Positions 33,871 to 43,026 of a stretch of 64,000 nt of DNA are shown here, in pieces. Both the position numbers and the translations under genes were made by a program. The notes below the pieces were generated by a model. It had not been told where the DNA came from, made no database searches, and worked only from the letters and a program-made list of their open reading frames with translations. Origin of the DNA: Castellaniella hirudinis_A (GTDB lineage Bacteria > Pseudomonadota > Gammaproteobacteria > Burkholderiales > Burkholderiaceae_B); contig NZ_JBLGTV010000012.1 of assembly GCF_047468865.1 (NCBI RefSeq), positions 1 to 64,000 of the forward strand, given 5' to 3'. The first letter of the stretch is position 1, and every line of letters starts with the position of its first letter.

Positions 33871-35352
33871 TCAGTTCACGTACCAGATGGTCTTGGTCTG
33901 CTGGTATTGATCCAGGGCTTCCAGGCCATTGTCGCGCCCGCCGAAACCGGACTGCTTGTAGCCGCCGAAGGGCGTGGTGATGTCGCCTTCGGAGAAGCCG
34001 TTGATGGACACGGTGCCCGCCTGGATGGCGCGGGCGACGCGCTGGGCGCGGGCGACGTCGCGGGTGTACAGGGACGCGGCCAGGCCGTAGGCGCTGTCGT
34101 TGGCCAGTTCAATGGCTTGCGCTTCGGTGTCGAAGGGGGTGACGGCCAGAATCGGGCCAAAGACTTCTTCGCGGAACAGCCGGGATTCGGCGGTGACCTG
34201 GTCGAAGATAGTGGGCTCGACATACCAGCCGCTGCCCAGGTCGCTGTGGACGCGGCCGCCGTGCACCAGCCGGGCGCCTTCGGCCTCGGCGCCGTCCAGG
34301 AAACCACGTACTTTTTCAAAATGCGCGCGCTCGACCAGGGGGCCGATCTGCACGGATTCGTCGGTGGGCAGGCCGACTTTCCAAGCGGACAGGCGTTCGC
34401 GCAGGCGGCCCAGCACGGCGTCCTTGACGCTGTTCTGGACAATCAGGCGTGACCCGCAGCTGCAGTTTTCGCCCATGTTCCAGAAAGCGGCGGCCAGGAC
34501 GTGATCGGCCAGGCCATCCAGGTCGGCATCCTCGAAGATGACCTGGGGGCTTTTGCCGCCGCATTCCAGCACGATTTCCTTCAGGTTGCTTTCGGCGGAA
34601 TACTTGAGGAAATAGCGCCCGACTTCGGTGGATCCGGTAAACGAAACGATGTCCACGTCCATGTGGCGTCCCAGGGCCTGGCCGGCTTCTTCGCCCAGAC
34701 CGGTCACCAATTGCAGCGTGCCCTCGGGCACGCCCGCCTGGTGCGCCAGCTGCGTCATGCGATAGGCACTGAGCGAGGTGAGTTCCGCCGGCTTGACGAT
34801 GACGGCATTGCCCGCCGCCAGGGCCGGCGCCACTTTCCAGGCGTACATCTGGGCCGGGAAGTTCCAGGGCAGAACGGCCCCCACCACGCCGATGGGCTCC
34901 TTGACGATCAGGCCCAGGGCATCGGGCCCGGTGGGCGCGATGCGGCCAAAGCACTTGTCGATGGCCTCGGCGTACCAGCGGAAGGTATCCAGGGTGGCGG
35001 GCAGGTCGGTGTTCAGGCATTCGGTGATGGGCTTGCCCGCATCCACGCAGTCCAGCGCGGCCAGTTCTTCCAGGTGCTCGGCCATCAGGTCGGCCCAGCG
35101 CAGCAGAATGCGCTTGCGCTCGGCCGGGGCCAGCTGCGACCATTCGCCGGATTTGAAGCTGGCGCGCGCATGGCGCACGGCCTGGTCGATGTCGGCCGCC
35201 GTACCGGCTTCGATACCGCCGATCACGCTGTTGTCGATGGGGGTGGTGTTGTCCAGGCGCGCCCCGCCGGCCTGGTGGCCCGGCATCAGGTGGCCCGCCC
35301 ACAGCGCGCCGGCGCGGGCCTGTTCGAAAATCTGTTCTTTGCTTTGCGGCAT
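33871..35352 (-). CDS. aldehyde dehydrogenase, probable 2-oxoglutarate semialdehyde dehydrogenase
   Basis: The product has 493 aa. The aldehyde dehydrogenase motifs PWNFP (163-167), FTGSTEVG (238-245), catalytic Glu in LECGGKSP (about E263) and Cys in GENCSCGSR (about C297) are intact. The overall pattern is PuuC-like. In the hydroxyproline pathway it would oxidise 2-oxoglutarate semialdehyde to 2-oxoglutarate (inference from context). It is cotranscribed leftwards with the DapA-like deaminase, 117 bases downstream of it. Confidence 0.9.
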   Translation of the reverse strand: MPQSKEQIFEQARAGALWAGHLMPGHQAGGARLDNTTPIDNSVIGGIEAGTAADIDQAVRHARASFKSGEWSQLAPAERKRILLRWADLMAEHLEELAALDCVDAGKPITECLNTDLPATLDTFRWYAEAIDKCFGRIAPTGPDALGLIVKEPIGVVGAVLPWNFPAQMYAWKVAPALAAGNAVIVKPAELTSLSAYRMTQLAHQAGVPEGTLQLVTGLGEEAGQALGRHMDVDIVSFTGSTEVGRYFLKYSAESNLKEIVLECGGKSPQVIFEDADLDGLADHVLAAAFWNMGENCSCGSRLIVQNSVKDAVLGRLRERLSAWKVGLPTDESVQIGPLVERAHFEKVRGFLDGAEAEGARLVHGGRVHSDLGSGWYVEPTIFDQVTAESRLFREEVFGPILAVTPFDTEAQAIELANDSAYGLAASLYTRDVARAQRVARAIQAGTVSINGFSEGDITTPFGGYKQSGFGGRDNGLEALDQYQQTKTIWYVN

Positions 35353-35469
35353 AGCTGCCTCCGTTCAATTCAAGGGGCCGGGATGGCGTCGAACATCATG
35401 CAATCGTCCAGATGGCGCCCGGTGTGCGGTCTGGCGCGGGCGGCGTCCCCGTCCGCGCCCCATTCATAT

Positions 35470-36345
35470 TCAAGCCTGATAAGCGTCCAGGGCCGCCAGG
35501 AAACCCTGGGCATCGGCATCGGACAAAGGCGCCAAGGGCAGACGCACGGTGCCTGCCTCTACCCCGTGACGGCGGCAGCCCAGCTTGGCCTTCTGGTTGT
35601 AGTCGCCCGATTCCATCGCCAGGATCACCGGATACATGCCCGCCATCAGGCGGCGCACGTCGTCCCAACGGCCCTCGATGGCGGCCCGCACCATTTGCAC
35701 CTGCTCGGCCGGGAACACATTGGCCCCGCCGCTGATCCAGCAGCGCACGCCCCAGAACAGGAAATCGGCGGCCATGTCGTCCGACCCGCTGATGATCTGG
35801 AAATCGGGGATTCGGGCCTGGATCAAGTGCAGGGCGCGGTTGAAATTGCCGCTGCTTTCTTTGATGCCGACGATATTGGGGATCTGGGCCAGTTCGATCA
35901 CGGTCTCCACCGCGATCTGCACGCCCACGCGCTGCGGGAAGTCATACAGAATGATGGGCAGCGGCGTGGCGGCGGCCACGGTGCGGAAGTGCCGCAGGAT
36001 GCCGGCCTGTTCGGGCAGGCTGTAGGGCGGCGTGGCCAGCATCAGACCGTCGTAGCCCAGATCCTGGGCCTGCCTGGCGTACTGGATGGATTGCGGCGTG
36101 GACAGCGCATTGATGCCGGCGATGATCTTCACGCGGCCCTGGGCGGCATCCGCCACGGTGCGCAGCACCAGTTCGCGCTCGGCCTCGTCCAGCGCATAGT
36201 ATTCGCCCGTGGTGCCGCAGGCCACGATGCCCGCCACCCCCGCCTGGATGAAATGACCCACCAGTTGGCGCAGCGCATCGGCGTTGACGCTGCCGTCATC
36301 GCTGAAAGGGGTGACGATGGGGACCAGGATACCTTCGATGTGCAT
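35470..36345 (-). CDS. DapA-family lyase, probable 1-pyrroline-4-hydroxy-2-carboxylate deaminase
   Basis: The product has 291 aa. It has the DHDPS/NAL fold with GTTGEYYAL (about 44-52), Schiff-base Lys in GIKESSGN (K162) and YDFPQR (Y134-D135) in place of the YNxP of true DapA. Together with the epimerase, oxidase and aldehyde dehydrogenase it fits the deaminase that makes 2-oxoglutarate semialdehyde (family knowledge plus context). Start MHIEG at 36345 is chosen over an upstream in-frame ATG 11 codons earlier. An AT-rich promoter with the palindrome TAAATATATTTA lies at 36411-36422. Confidence 0.85.
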   Translation of the reverse strand: MHIEGILVPIVTPFSDDGSVNADALRQLVGHFIQAGVAGIVACGTTGEYYALDEAERELVLRTVADAAQGRVKIIAGINALSTPQSIQYARQAQDLGYDGLMLATPPYSLPEQAGILRHFRTVAAATPLPIILYDFPQRVGVQIAVETVIELAQIPNIVGIKESSGNFNRALHLIQARIPDFQIISGSDDMAADFLFWGVRCWISGGANVFPAEQVQMVRAAIEGRWDDVRRLMAGMYPVILAMESGDYNQKAKLGCRRHGVEAGTVRLPLAPLSDADAQGFLAALDAYQA

Positions 36346-36652
36346 ATGCTTTCCTAGGTAGATTAGATGAATGCCCAACGGGCCAGGATCGCATCCATTC
36401 TAATATTCAATAAATATATTTACAACATATCAATGACATTTCCAGCCGCTTGCCGGGGCGCGGCCGATCGGGGTGCTCGCCACGGGTTCGGCAAGAAGCG
36501 CACCTGGCGGGCCGGGGTGGGCGATGAATACTGGCATAATAAGTTCGGCAAGCGCGACAACGGCCAGGATCAGAAGAAGCCGGGCACGCACACCCATGCC
36601 ATCACCCGCCAGATGGCATACCGTTTCTAACTTTGACCCGAGGGGGTTTCCC
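36346..36652. other. intergenic region between divergent dapA-like and tautomerase genes
   Basis: The left part (36390-36440) is AT-rich and should hold the leftward promoter of the deaminase/dehydrogenase operon, with the perfect palindrome TAAATATATTTA. The rest is GC-rich. A leftward ORF (about 36430-36606) with a hydrophobic N-terminal stretch is visible but unsupported. No RNA gene was recognised. Confidence 0.6.
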
Positions 36653-36841
36653 ATGCCCACGATCCACATCGAACTCTTTGAAGGCCGCACGCCGGAAAAA
36701 AAACGCGAACTGGTTAAAGCCCTGACCGAACGCACCTGTGACGTCCTGGGCTGCCAGCCCGACGCGGTGGACATCATCCTGTCCGAAATCCGCAAGGACC
36801 ACTGGGCCACGGGCGGGGTGCTCTGGTCCGAAAAAACCTAA
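36653..36841 (+). CDS. 4-oxalocrotonate tautomerase family protein
   Basis: The product has 62 aa, the classical small size. It starts MPTIHIELFEGRTPEKKRELVKALTE, so Pro1 is exposed after Met removal and serves as catalytic base. Downstream are ILSEIRKDHWATGGVLW, including the conserved Arg. It is a keto-enol tautomerase of the 4-OT/macrophage-inhibitory-factor superfamily; no aromatic meta-cleavage genes are nearby, so the substrate is open. ATG 36653 follows GAGGGGG. Confidence 0.92.
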   Translation: MPTIHIELFEGRTPEKKRELVKALTERTCDVLGCQPDAVDIILSEIRKDHWATGGVLWSEKT

Positions 36842-36910
36842 TACCCTGGCCACACAAGACACACCCATCGTCGGGTCGACCCCGGCGCGAAACACACAGG
36901 ACACCACATC

Positions 36911-37564
36911 ATGGACGCTGATTTTTGGCTGCAACGCTGGCAGGCCGGGCAAACCGGGTTTCACCAGGATCGCGTCATGCCGCTGCTGCAAAAATACTGG
37001 CCCCGGCTGGGGTTGGCGGCCAACGCGCCGGTGCTGGTGCCGCTGGCGGGGAAATCCCTGGATGTGGCCTGGCTGGCCGAACAAGGCCACCCGGTGCTGG
37101 CCGTCGAGCTGTCGCCGTTGGCCGTCACCCAGTTCTTCACCGAACACGACCTGCGGCCCCGCACCTGGGACACGCCCCAGGGGCGCTGGCACGAAGCCGG
37201 CAACATCCGCTATTTTTGCGGCGATATCTTCGCGCTGGATACCGCGCTGCTGGCCGATTGCCGGGCCTGCTACGACCGCGCCGCCCTGATCGCGCTGCCG
37301 CCCGACCTGCGCCAACGCTACGCGGCTCATGTATACGGACATTTGCCGCCCGGCTGCCAGGCCCTGCTGTTGACCCTGGACTACCCGCAGCACCAGATGG
37401 ACGGCCCGCCGTTCGCCGTGCCGGACGCCGAAGTACAGACGCTGTTCGGCGCACACTGGCAGATCAATGCCCTGGGTTCACGCGATGTGCTGGCCCAAGA
37501 GCCCAAATTCGCGGCGCGCGGCGTCAGCCGCATGAACACCCGGGTATACCAGTTGAGCCGTTAG
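36911..37564 (+). CDS. tpm: thiopurine S-methyltransferase
   Basis: The product has 217 aa. MDADFWLQRWQAGQTGFHQDRVMPLL, VLVPLAGKSLDVAWLAEQGHPVLAVELSPLAV and the YDRAALIALPP and LLTLDYPQHQMDGPPFAV segments are typical of bacterial Tpm. It methylates thiopurines and, in some bacteria, selenite or tellurite compounds using SAM. It lies 69 bases after the tautomerase gene. Confidence 0.94.
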   Translation: MDADFWLQRWQAGQTGFHQDRVMPLLQKYWPRLGLAANAPVLVPLAGKSLDVAWLAEQGHPVLAVELSPLAVTQFFTEHDLRPRTWDTPQGRWHEAGNIRYFCGDIFALDTALLADCRACYDRAALIALPPDLRQRYAAHVYGHLPPGCQALLLTLDYPQHQMDGPPFAVPDAEVQTLFGAHWQINALGSRDVLAQEPKFAARGVSRMNTRVYQLSR

Positions 37565-37684
37565 TGTCGTGTCCGGCCAATGCCGATCCCTGCCCTCGGC
37601 GCCCGGCCCGCGCTGTTCAACTTCTTGACAGCTTCTGGATCATCACCTAATTTAGCCGGTTCGATACCCACAACAAAGACCGCC

Positions 37685-39490
37685 ATGTTCCCTTATTCCT
37701 TACGGCTGGCCACCGCTCTGGCCGTCCTGATCCTGGCCGGCTGCAGCGATGGCTCGGGCTCGGACGTCGCCCCCGCCCCCCAGCCCCAAGACCCTTTGGC
37801 GGCCTACAAGAACCAGACAGTCCACTGGCACGATTGCAGCGCTTATTTTTCCCAGGCAACAGACCCGGACGAATTCGAAACCTTCACCCGCCTGGGCACG
37901 CGACTGCAATGCGCGGATATCCAGGCCCCGATGGATTATGCCCACCCCGACCAGAGCCGGATCACCGTGTCGATCATGCAGGTGCTGGCCGCCGATGCGC
38001 CGGACACCAAGCCCCACCTGTTCTTCAACCCGGGCGGCCCCGGGGTCGACGGGCAAAAGGACGCCGTGTGGTACGCCGCTTTGCTGGCCCAGGGCAACGC
38101 AGCCACAGCCCTGGGAAAAAAATACCAGGACATGGCGCAATCATATAATTTCGTCGGGTTTTCGCCCCGGGGGGTCGGTGCCAGCAGCAACCTGATCTGC
38201 GCCGGCAACGAATACGTCTATGAATCCGACCCGACCCAATGGGGAAATACCCCAGACAATATCCAGAAACTGACGGACACGGCCCGCTATATCGCAAAGA
38301 ATTGCCAAAAAAACCCAATATCGGACTACATCAATACCGATGCTACGGCGCGCGACATGGATCTGATGCGCCATCTGCTGGGCGATGTGCAATTGCATTA
38401 CTTCGGCATTTCCTACGGCACTTGGCTGGGTTTCTGGTATGCGGGCATTTTCCCGGATCGGGCCGGCCCCATGGTGCTGGACAGCAATATGGATTTCAGC
38501 CAATCCATCCATGACGCGTCCATCCTGTATAAAGAAGGCCAAATACACACCTTCCAGAATTTCATCGCCCCCTATATCGCCCGGCACGACGACATCCTCG
38601 GCCTGGGCGACACGGCCGCCGCCGTCATCGCCAACACCCAGGCCCTGGGCCACGAAGCAAAAGCCGTGCTGCTGGGCCTGAATCTCAGCTTCCGGGCCGA
38701 ACCCGGCGTGATACCGTCCTACATCGCGGCCTTGAAACTGATGACTCTGACCCAGGATCTGCTAGACCGAGGGAAATCCCCGGACGACATCCAGCAGGCC
38801 CTGCTGGCCACCCCCCCGATCGCCGACGAAGCCATCCAGACATTATTCCGCAAAGGCATCGAACCCGTTGTGCAACTACTGAAAAACCACCGGAACCCGC
38901 TGTTCTACGCCACACCCAGTTTTTTCAGGCTGAACAATTCGGCTTCTGTGTGGAACACCGTGGTCTGCAACGACGAACCGATTCCCCCGGGCCGGGATCA
39001 AGCCTACTGGACACAAACCGGGCTGGCCCTGGCCGAACGCCAATCCATCATTTCCAATGACATCATCCAGCAACCCTGCCTGGACTGGGCTCCCCCGGTG
39101 GACGGCGCCTCCAAGCCCGCCATTGAAAGCCTGAAAACCGTCCCGCTGCTGATGCTGCAAAGCCAGTTCGATGTGCCTACCCCCTTGTCCGGCGCCCTGC
39201 GCGCCTTCGATCGGCTACCCGCCACAAAAATGGTGCAGGTGTCCAATGAAGGCACGCACGGCCTGCTGGTTTACGAGACCGAATGCGTGGACTTGGCGGT
39301 CATGGACTACCTGTTGGGCACCCCGCCCGCCCAACGCCTGACCACATGCCCCGGCAAACCCCTGGCGCTGGATCAACAACACGCCGACCAAGGCAAAACG
39401 CGCAGCGCTCAGCCGCCCTCGCCATCCCCCTTCACAGACCCCGCACGGGCCAGGGTCCTGAAGGAAAAACTGCGTCAATCCATTCAATAG
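37685..39490 (+). CDS. alpha/beta hydrolase lipoprotein, TAP-like
   Basis: The product has 601 aa. A lipoprotein signal peptide ends in LAGC (Cys20). HFDP-type features follow: FNPGGPGVDG oxyanion region, YNFVGFSPRGVGAS, and the nucleophile elbow FGISYGTWLG. The C-terminal TAP-like segment (VPLLMLQSQFDVPTPLSGA, with Asp) and NEGTHGLLVYETECVD (His) complete the triad. Such proteins resemble secreted tripeptidyl aminopeptidases of actinobacteria. The envelope location follows from the lipobox. ATG 37685 is chosen because it directly opens the signal peptide. Confidence 0.88.
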   Translation: MFPYSLRLATALAVLILAGCSDGSGSDVAPAPQPQDPLAAYKNQTVHWHDCSAYFSQATDPDEFETFTRLGTRLQCADIQAPMDYAHPDQSRITVSIMQVLAADAPDTKPHLFFNPGGPGVDGQKDAVWYAALLAQGNAATALGKKYQDMAQSYNFVGFSPRGVGASSNLICAGNEYVYESDPTQWGNTPDNIQKLTDTARYIAKNCQKNPISDYINTDATARDMDLMRHLLGDVQLHYFGISYGTWLGFWYAGIFPDRAGPMVLDSNMDFSQSIHDASILYKEGQIHTFQNFIAPYIARHDDILGLGDTAAAVIANTQALGHEAKAVLLGLNLSFRAEPGVIPSYIAALKLMTLTQDLLDRGKSPDDIQQALLATPPIADEAIQTLFRKGIEPVVQLLKNHRNPLFYATPSFFRLNNSASVWNTVVCNDEPIPPGRDQAYWTQTGLALAERQSIISNDIIQQPCLDWAPPVDGASKPAIESLKTVPLLMLQSQFDVPTPLSGALRAFDRLPATKMVQVSNEGTHGLLVYETECVDLAVMDYLLGTPPAQRLTTCPGKPLALDQQHADQGKTRSAQPPSPSPFTDPARARVLKEKLRQSIQ

Positions 39491-39759
39491 CCAAAAACCG
39501 GGGGCGGGCCGCCATTTCCCGGGGCCCGGGCCCGCCGCCCGCCCTCAGCGAACACCGCAAATGGATCGAACGCCAAACGCGCATCAGCGCCAGAATATCG
39601 GGTCGCCCCGGCCAATTAAGCAGAATTATTGCTAAAGTAGGCTACTATTAAGCGCATTAGAAGAAGACACACTTCATACAATTAAAAAAACAACCTGTAT
39701 CGCTGCCAGGTAGGCTGCCTGGGGTGGTACGGCTCGCCCCCCTACAACCCGAGGACTCC

Positions 39760-41589
39760 ATGCGTAACCTGAAAATTGGCACCCGGCTGGCGCTGGGTTT
39801 TGGCTTTATTCTTCTTTTATTGATCGTGATGTCGGGCATTGGCGCCTGGCGCATGCTGGCCACCGAGTCCGGCAGCTCGGATCTCCTGCAGCGGCAGTCC
39901 AATAATGCGCTGATCCTGCGCTGGGCGCGGCAGGTGGACGTCAACGCCAACCAAGCGCTGGCGGCCGCCAACCTGACCAACCCGGACGTGCTGAAAGTCT
40001 TCAAGGACGGCTTGACGGAAACCGACCAGCGCTCGGATCAGCTGCGCGACGAAATCCAAAAACAGCTGACCTCCCCGACCGCGATTGCCCAACTCAACAA
40101 AGCCCTGGCCGTGCGCGAAACCTACCTCACAGGGCGCGAACAGGCTTTCAAGGATCTGGACAACGGCGATTACGCCAAGGCGGATACTTTCTTCAACCAG
40201 GAAATGCCCAAGATCACCGCCGAATACATCAGCGAAATCGACAAGCTTTCCCAAATACAAAGCAATGAAGTCGAACATTCCTTCGACAAAGCCGGCCAAG
40301 CCAATCAACTGGGACTCAGCCTGCTGGGCCTGGCTACCCTGCTGGCCCTGATCTTCGGGCCGCTGTTTGCCTGGCGGGTGACCCGCAGCGTCACCCACCC
40401 GTTGGGCCACGCCATCGGCCTGGCCGAAGCCGTGGCCCAACGCGATCTCAGCCACCAGGTGCACGCCACCGGCCGCGACGAAGTCGGCCAGCTTCTGCGC
40501 GCACTCAGCACCATGGAAGAAAACCTGCGCCACACCGTCAGCGACGTGCGTGGCGGGGCCGAATCCATCGCCTCGGCCGCCAACCAGATCTCCGCCGGCA
40601 ACCTGGATCTGTCCTCGCGCACCGAACAACAGGCCAGCTCCCTGGCGCAGACCGCCGCCACCATGGAAGAAATCACCGCCACCGTGCGCCAGAACGCCGA
40701 CAACACCCAGCAGGCCAACAGCCTGGCCGCCGCCGCCGCGAAAACCGCCGCCGACGGCGGCGACATGGTGGCCGAACTGGTCGCCACCATGGGCGAAATC
40801 AACAGCAAGTCCCAGCAAGTGGCCGACATCATCGGCGTCATTGACTCCATCGCCTTCCAGACCAACATCCTGGCGCTCAACGCCGCCGTCGAGGCCGCCC
40901 GCGCCGGCGAACAGGGCCGCGGCTTTGCCGTGGTCGCCGCCGAAGTGCGCGCCCTGGCCCAGCGCTCGGCCGGCGCCGCCAAAGAAATCAAAGACCTCAT
41001 CGACGATTCCGTCCAGGCCACCACCAAGGGCAACGACCAGGCCGCCCACGCGGGCGACACCATGCAAGAAATCGTCACCAGCATCAACCGCGTCACCGAC
41101 ATCATGGGCGAGATCAACGCCGCCAACCGCGAACAGACCACCGGCATCGAGGAAATCAATTCCGCCATCACGCAGATGGACGACGTCACCCGGCAAAACG
41201 CCAGCCTGGTCGAAGAATCCGCCGCCGCCGCCACCAGCCTGCAGGCCCAGGCCGACCACCTGGCCGACTTGGTCGCCACCTTCAACCTGGGCGACCAGGC
41301 CGGCGCCGCGCAACGCGGATCGGGCCGCGCCCGGGCGGGCGCCGGGGCATCGGCCGGCGCTGCCGGCATGGGCGGTACTGGCGGCGCCTCCGGGCCGCAA
41401 GCGGGCGGCACAGCCGCCGCGCGCCTGCCCTCGGCGCCGGAAAAAGTCGTCAGCCCCGCGCCGGGGCGTACCCCCCGGGCCGCGCCCAAAGCCGCACCGA
41501 GCGCCCCGGCCGGCAACCGCCCGGCCCTGCGCGCCCCCGGCAAGCCCGCCCCCGCCACGGCCGACACCGAGGAATGGACTGAATTCTAA
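39760..41589 (+). CDS. methyl-accepting chemotaxis protein
   Basis: The product has 609 aa. Transmembrane helix 1 (about 8-28), a four-helix-bundle periplasmic sensor (about 30-190), transmembrane helix 2 (about 195-215), HAMP, then the signalling domain with the hairpin tip IIGVIDSIAFQTNILALNAAVEAARAGEQGRGFAVVAAEVR. A Gly/Ala/Pro-rich linker leads to a C-terminal EEWTEF, resembling the CheR/CheB-tethering pentapeptide. The ligand is unknown. The next gene is a periplasmic binding protein, which could present ligand to it (speculative). Confidence 0.95.
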   Translation: MRNLKIGTRLALGFGFILLLLIVMSGIGAWRMLATESGSSDLLQRQSNNALILRWARQVDVNANQALAAANLTNPDVLKVFKDGLTETDQRSDQLRDEIQKQLTSPTAIAQLNKALAVRETYLTGREQAFKDLDNGDYAKADTFFNQEMPKITAEYISEIDKLSQIQSNEVEHSFDKAGQANQLGLSLLGLATLLALIFGPLFAWRVTRSVTHPLGHAIGLAEAVAQRDLSHQVHATGRDEVGQLLRALSTMEENLRHTVSDVRGGAESIASAANQISAGNLDLSSRTEQQASSLAQTAATMEEITATVRQNADNTQQANSLAAAAAKTAADGGDMVAELVATMGEINSKSQQVADIIGVIDSIAFQTNILALNAAVEAARAGEQGRGFAVVAAEVRALAQRSAGAAKEIKDLIDDSVQATTKGNDQAAHAGDTMQEIVTSINRVTDIMGEINAANREQTTGIEEINSAITQMDDVTRQNASLVEESAAAATSLQAQADHLADLVATFNLGDQAGAAQRGSGRARAGAGASAGAAGMGGTGGASGPQAGGTAAARLPSAPEKVVSPAPGRTPRAAPKAAPSAPAGNRPALRAPGKPAPATADTEEWTEF

Positions 41590-41606
41590 GAAAAACACAC
41601 CCATGA

Positions 41607-41648
41607 GGCCAGGCCCTGGTTGACGCAACAGCCAGGGCCTGGCCTTTT
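41607..41648 (+). terminator. MCP gene terminator
   Basis: A perfect 13-bp stem GGCCAGGCCCTGG (41607-41619) with CCAGGGCCTGGCC (41632-41644), a 12-base loop, and TTTT. It separates the MCP gene from the binding-protein gene. Confidence 0.88.
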
Positions 41649-41673
41649 CCCAATCCATCCCAGGAGACAGTTC

Positions 41674-42834
41674 ATGCGTTTTTCTTTCTTGGCCCTGACG
41701 CTTGGCGTCGCGCTGATGGGCAGTGCCCCCGCCGCGCTCGCACAAGTCAAGATCGGCGTGGTGACATCGGCCACCGGGCCGACGGCGCTGGTGGGCATCC
41801 CGCAAAAAAACACCGTGCCGCTGCTGCCCACCCGGGCGGGCGATCTTGACATCGAATACATCAGCCTGGACGACGCCAGCGACCCGACCCTGACGGTCAC
41901 GGCATTCAAGAAGCTGATCAGCGAAAACCACGTGGATGCCCTGATCGGGCCCACGGGTTCGCCCAATGCCATGAGCGTGCTGCAATTTGCCGCCGAATCC
42001 GGCACCCCGATGTTGGCCCCCGTCGGGGCGGCGTCCATCGTGCTGCCCATGACCCCAGAAAAAAAATGGGCCTTCAAGACCACGCAAAACACCGACATCA
42101 TCGCCCAGGCCCTGGTGCGCGACATGGTTCAGCGCGGCATCAAGACCGTCGGTTTCATCGGGTTTGCCGACGCCTACGGCGAAGACTGGGCCCAGGTATT
42201 CGGCCAATTGGCCAAGGAAAACGGCCTGCGGCTGGTGGCCTCCGAGCGCTATCAACGCACGGACAGTTCCGTCACGGGCCAGGCGCTCAAGCTGCTGGCC
42301 GCCAAGCCCGATGCCGTGCTGGTGGCGGGCACCGGGGGCGCGGCGGCCCTGCCCCAGGTCACCCTGGCGCAGCAGGGCTACAAAGGCCAGTTCTACCAAA
42401 CCCACGGGGCGGCCCTGCCCGTCTTCCTATCCCTGGGCGGCCCTGCCGTCGAAGGCACCATCCTGGCCGCCAGCCTGATGCTGGTGCTGTCGGAAATCCC
42501 CGACAGCAACCCGTCCAAGCCCATCGTCCAAGACTACATCCAGCGCTACCAGGCGATGTACGGCGAAAAACCCGCCACCTTCGGCGCCAACGTCTACGAC
42601 GCGGGCCTGCTGCTGCAGCACGCCATCCCCATGGCGGCCAAAACCGCCCAGCCCGGCTCCGCCGAATTCCGCCAGGCCCTGCGCGACGCCCTGGAACAAA
42701 CCAAAGAGCTGACCGCCACCCAGGGGGTCTACACCATGAGCCCGGCCGACCACAGCGGGTTCGACGAGCGCGGGCGCGAACTGATTACGGTGAAAGACGG
42801 CAAATGGGTGTTGCTGCCCTCCCCGACGCCCTGA
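41674..42834 (+). CDS. LivJ-type ABC transporter substrate-binding protein (orphan)
   Basis: The product has 386 aa. A signal peptide (MRFSFLALTLGVALMGSAPA, cleavage likely after ALA) is followed by a type I periplasmic binding fold with KIGVVTSATGPTALVGIPQKN, DDASDPTLTVTAFKKLI, DALIGPTGSPNAMSVLQFA and FADAYGEDWAQVF. Liv/Hbr family members bind branched-chain amino acids, amides or aromatic acids. No permease or ATPase genes are adjacent. A CAGGAG site lies before ATG 41674; in-frame starts upstream fall in the terminator. Confidence 0.92.
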   Translation: MRFSFLALTLGVALMGSAPAALAQVKIGVVTSATGPTALVGIPQKNTVPLLPTRAGDLDIEYISLDDASDPTLTVTAFKKLISENHVDALIGPTGSPNAMSVLQFAAESGTPMLAPVGAASIVLPMTPEKKWAFKTTQNTDIIAQALVRDMVQRGIKTVGFIGFADAYGEDWAQVFGQLAKENGLRLVASERYQRTDSSVTGQALKLLAAKPDAVLVAGTGGAAALPQVTLAQQGYKGQFYQTHGAALPVFLSLGGPAVEGTILAASLMLVLSEIPDSNPSKPIVQDYIQRYQAMYGEKPATFGANVYDAGLLLQHAIPMAAKTAQPGSAEFRQALRDALEQTKELTATQGVYTMSPADHSGFDERGRELITVKDGKWVLLPSPTP

Positions 42835-43026
42835 TCCGCCGATTGACGCAGCATTAAAACAGGGACGGCCCGCAGCGGATACGAGCCACAGGGGCGACGG
42901 TTGATCGGCATGGGGCGCGGCAGTCAGCCGCGCCCCGGATCAAGACGCGCTTGAATGCACCACCCGCATCCAGCCGCCGTCAACCCGGCACGGACAAACA
43001 GGCGCGGCGGGCTTGCGCCCTGGGCA

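Noticed and set aside
36430..36606. Minus-strand ORF with a signal-peptide-like start
   Set aside because: The N-terminal hydrophobic stretch is plausible but there is no good ribosome site, no recognisable domain, and the region overlaps promoter sequence of the dapA-like gene.
39817..42405. 862-codon minus-strand frame across the MCP and binding protein genes
   Set aside because: It spans two unrelated plus-strand genes with clear families and a terminator; composition is Gly/Ala-rich shadow.
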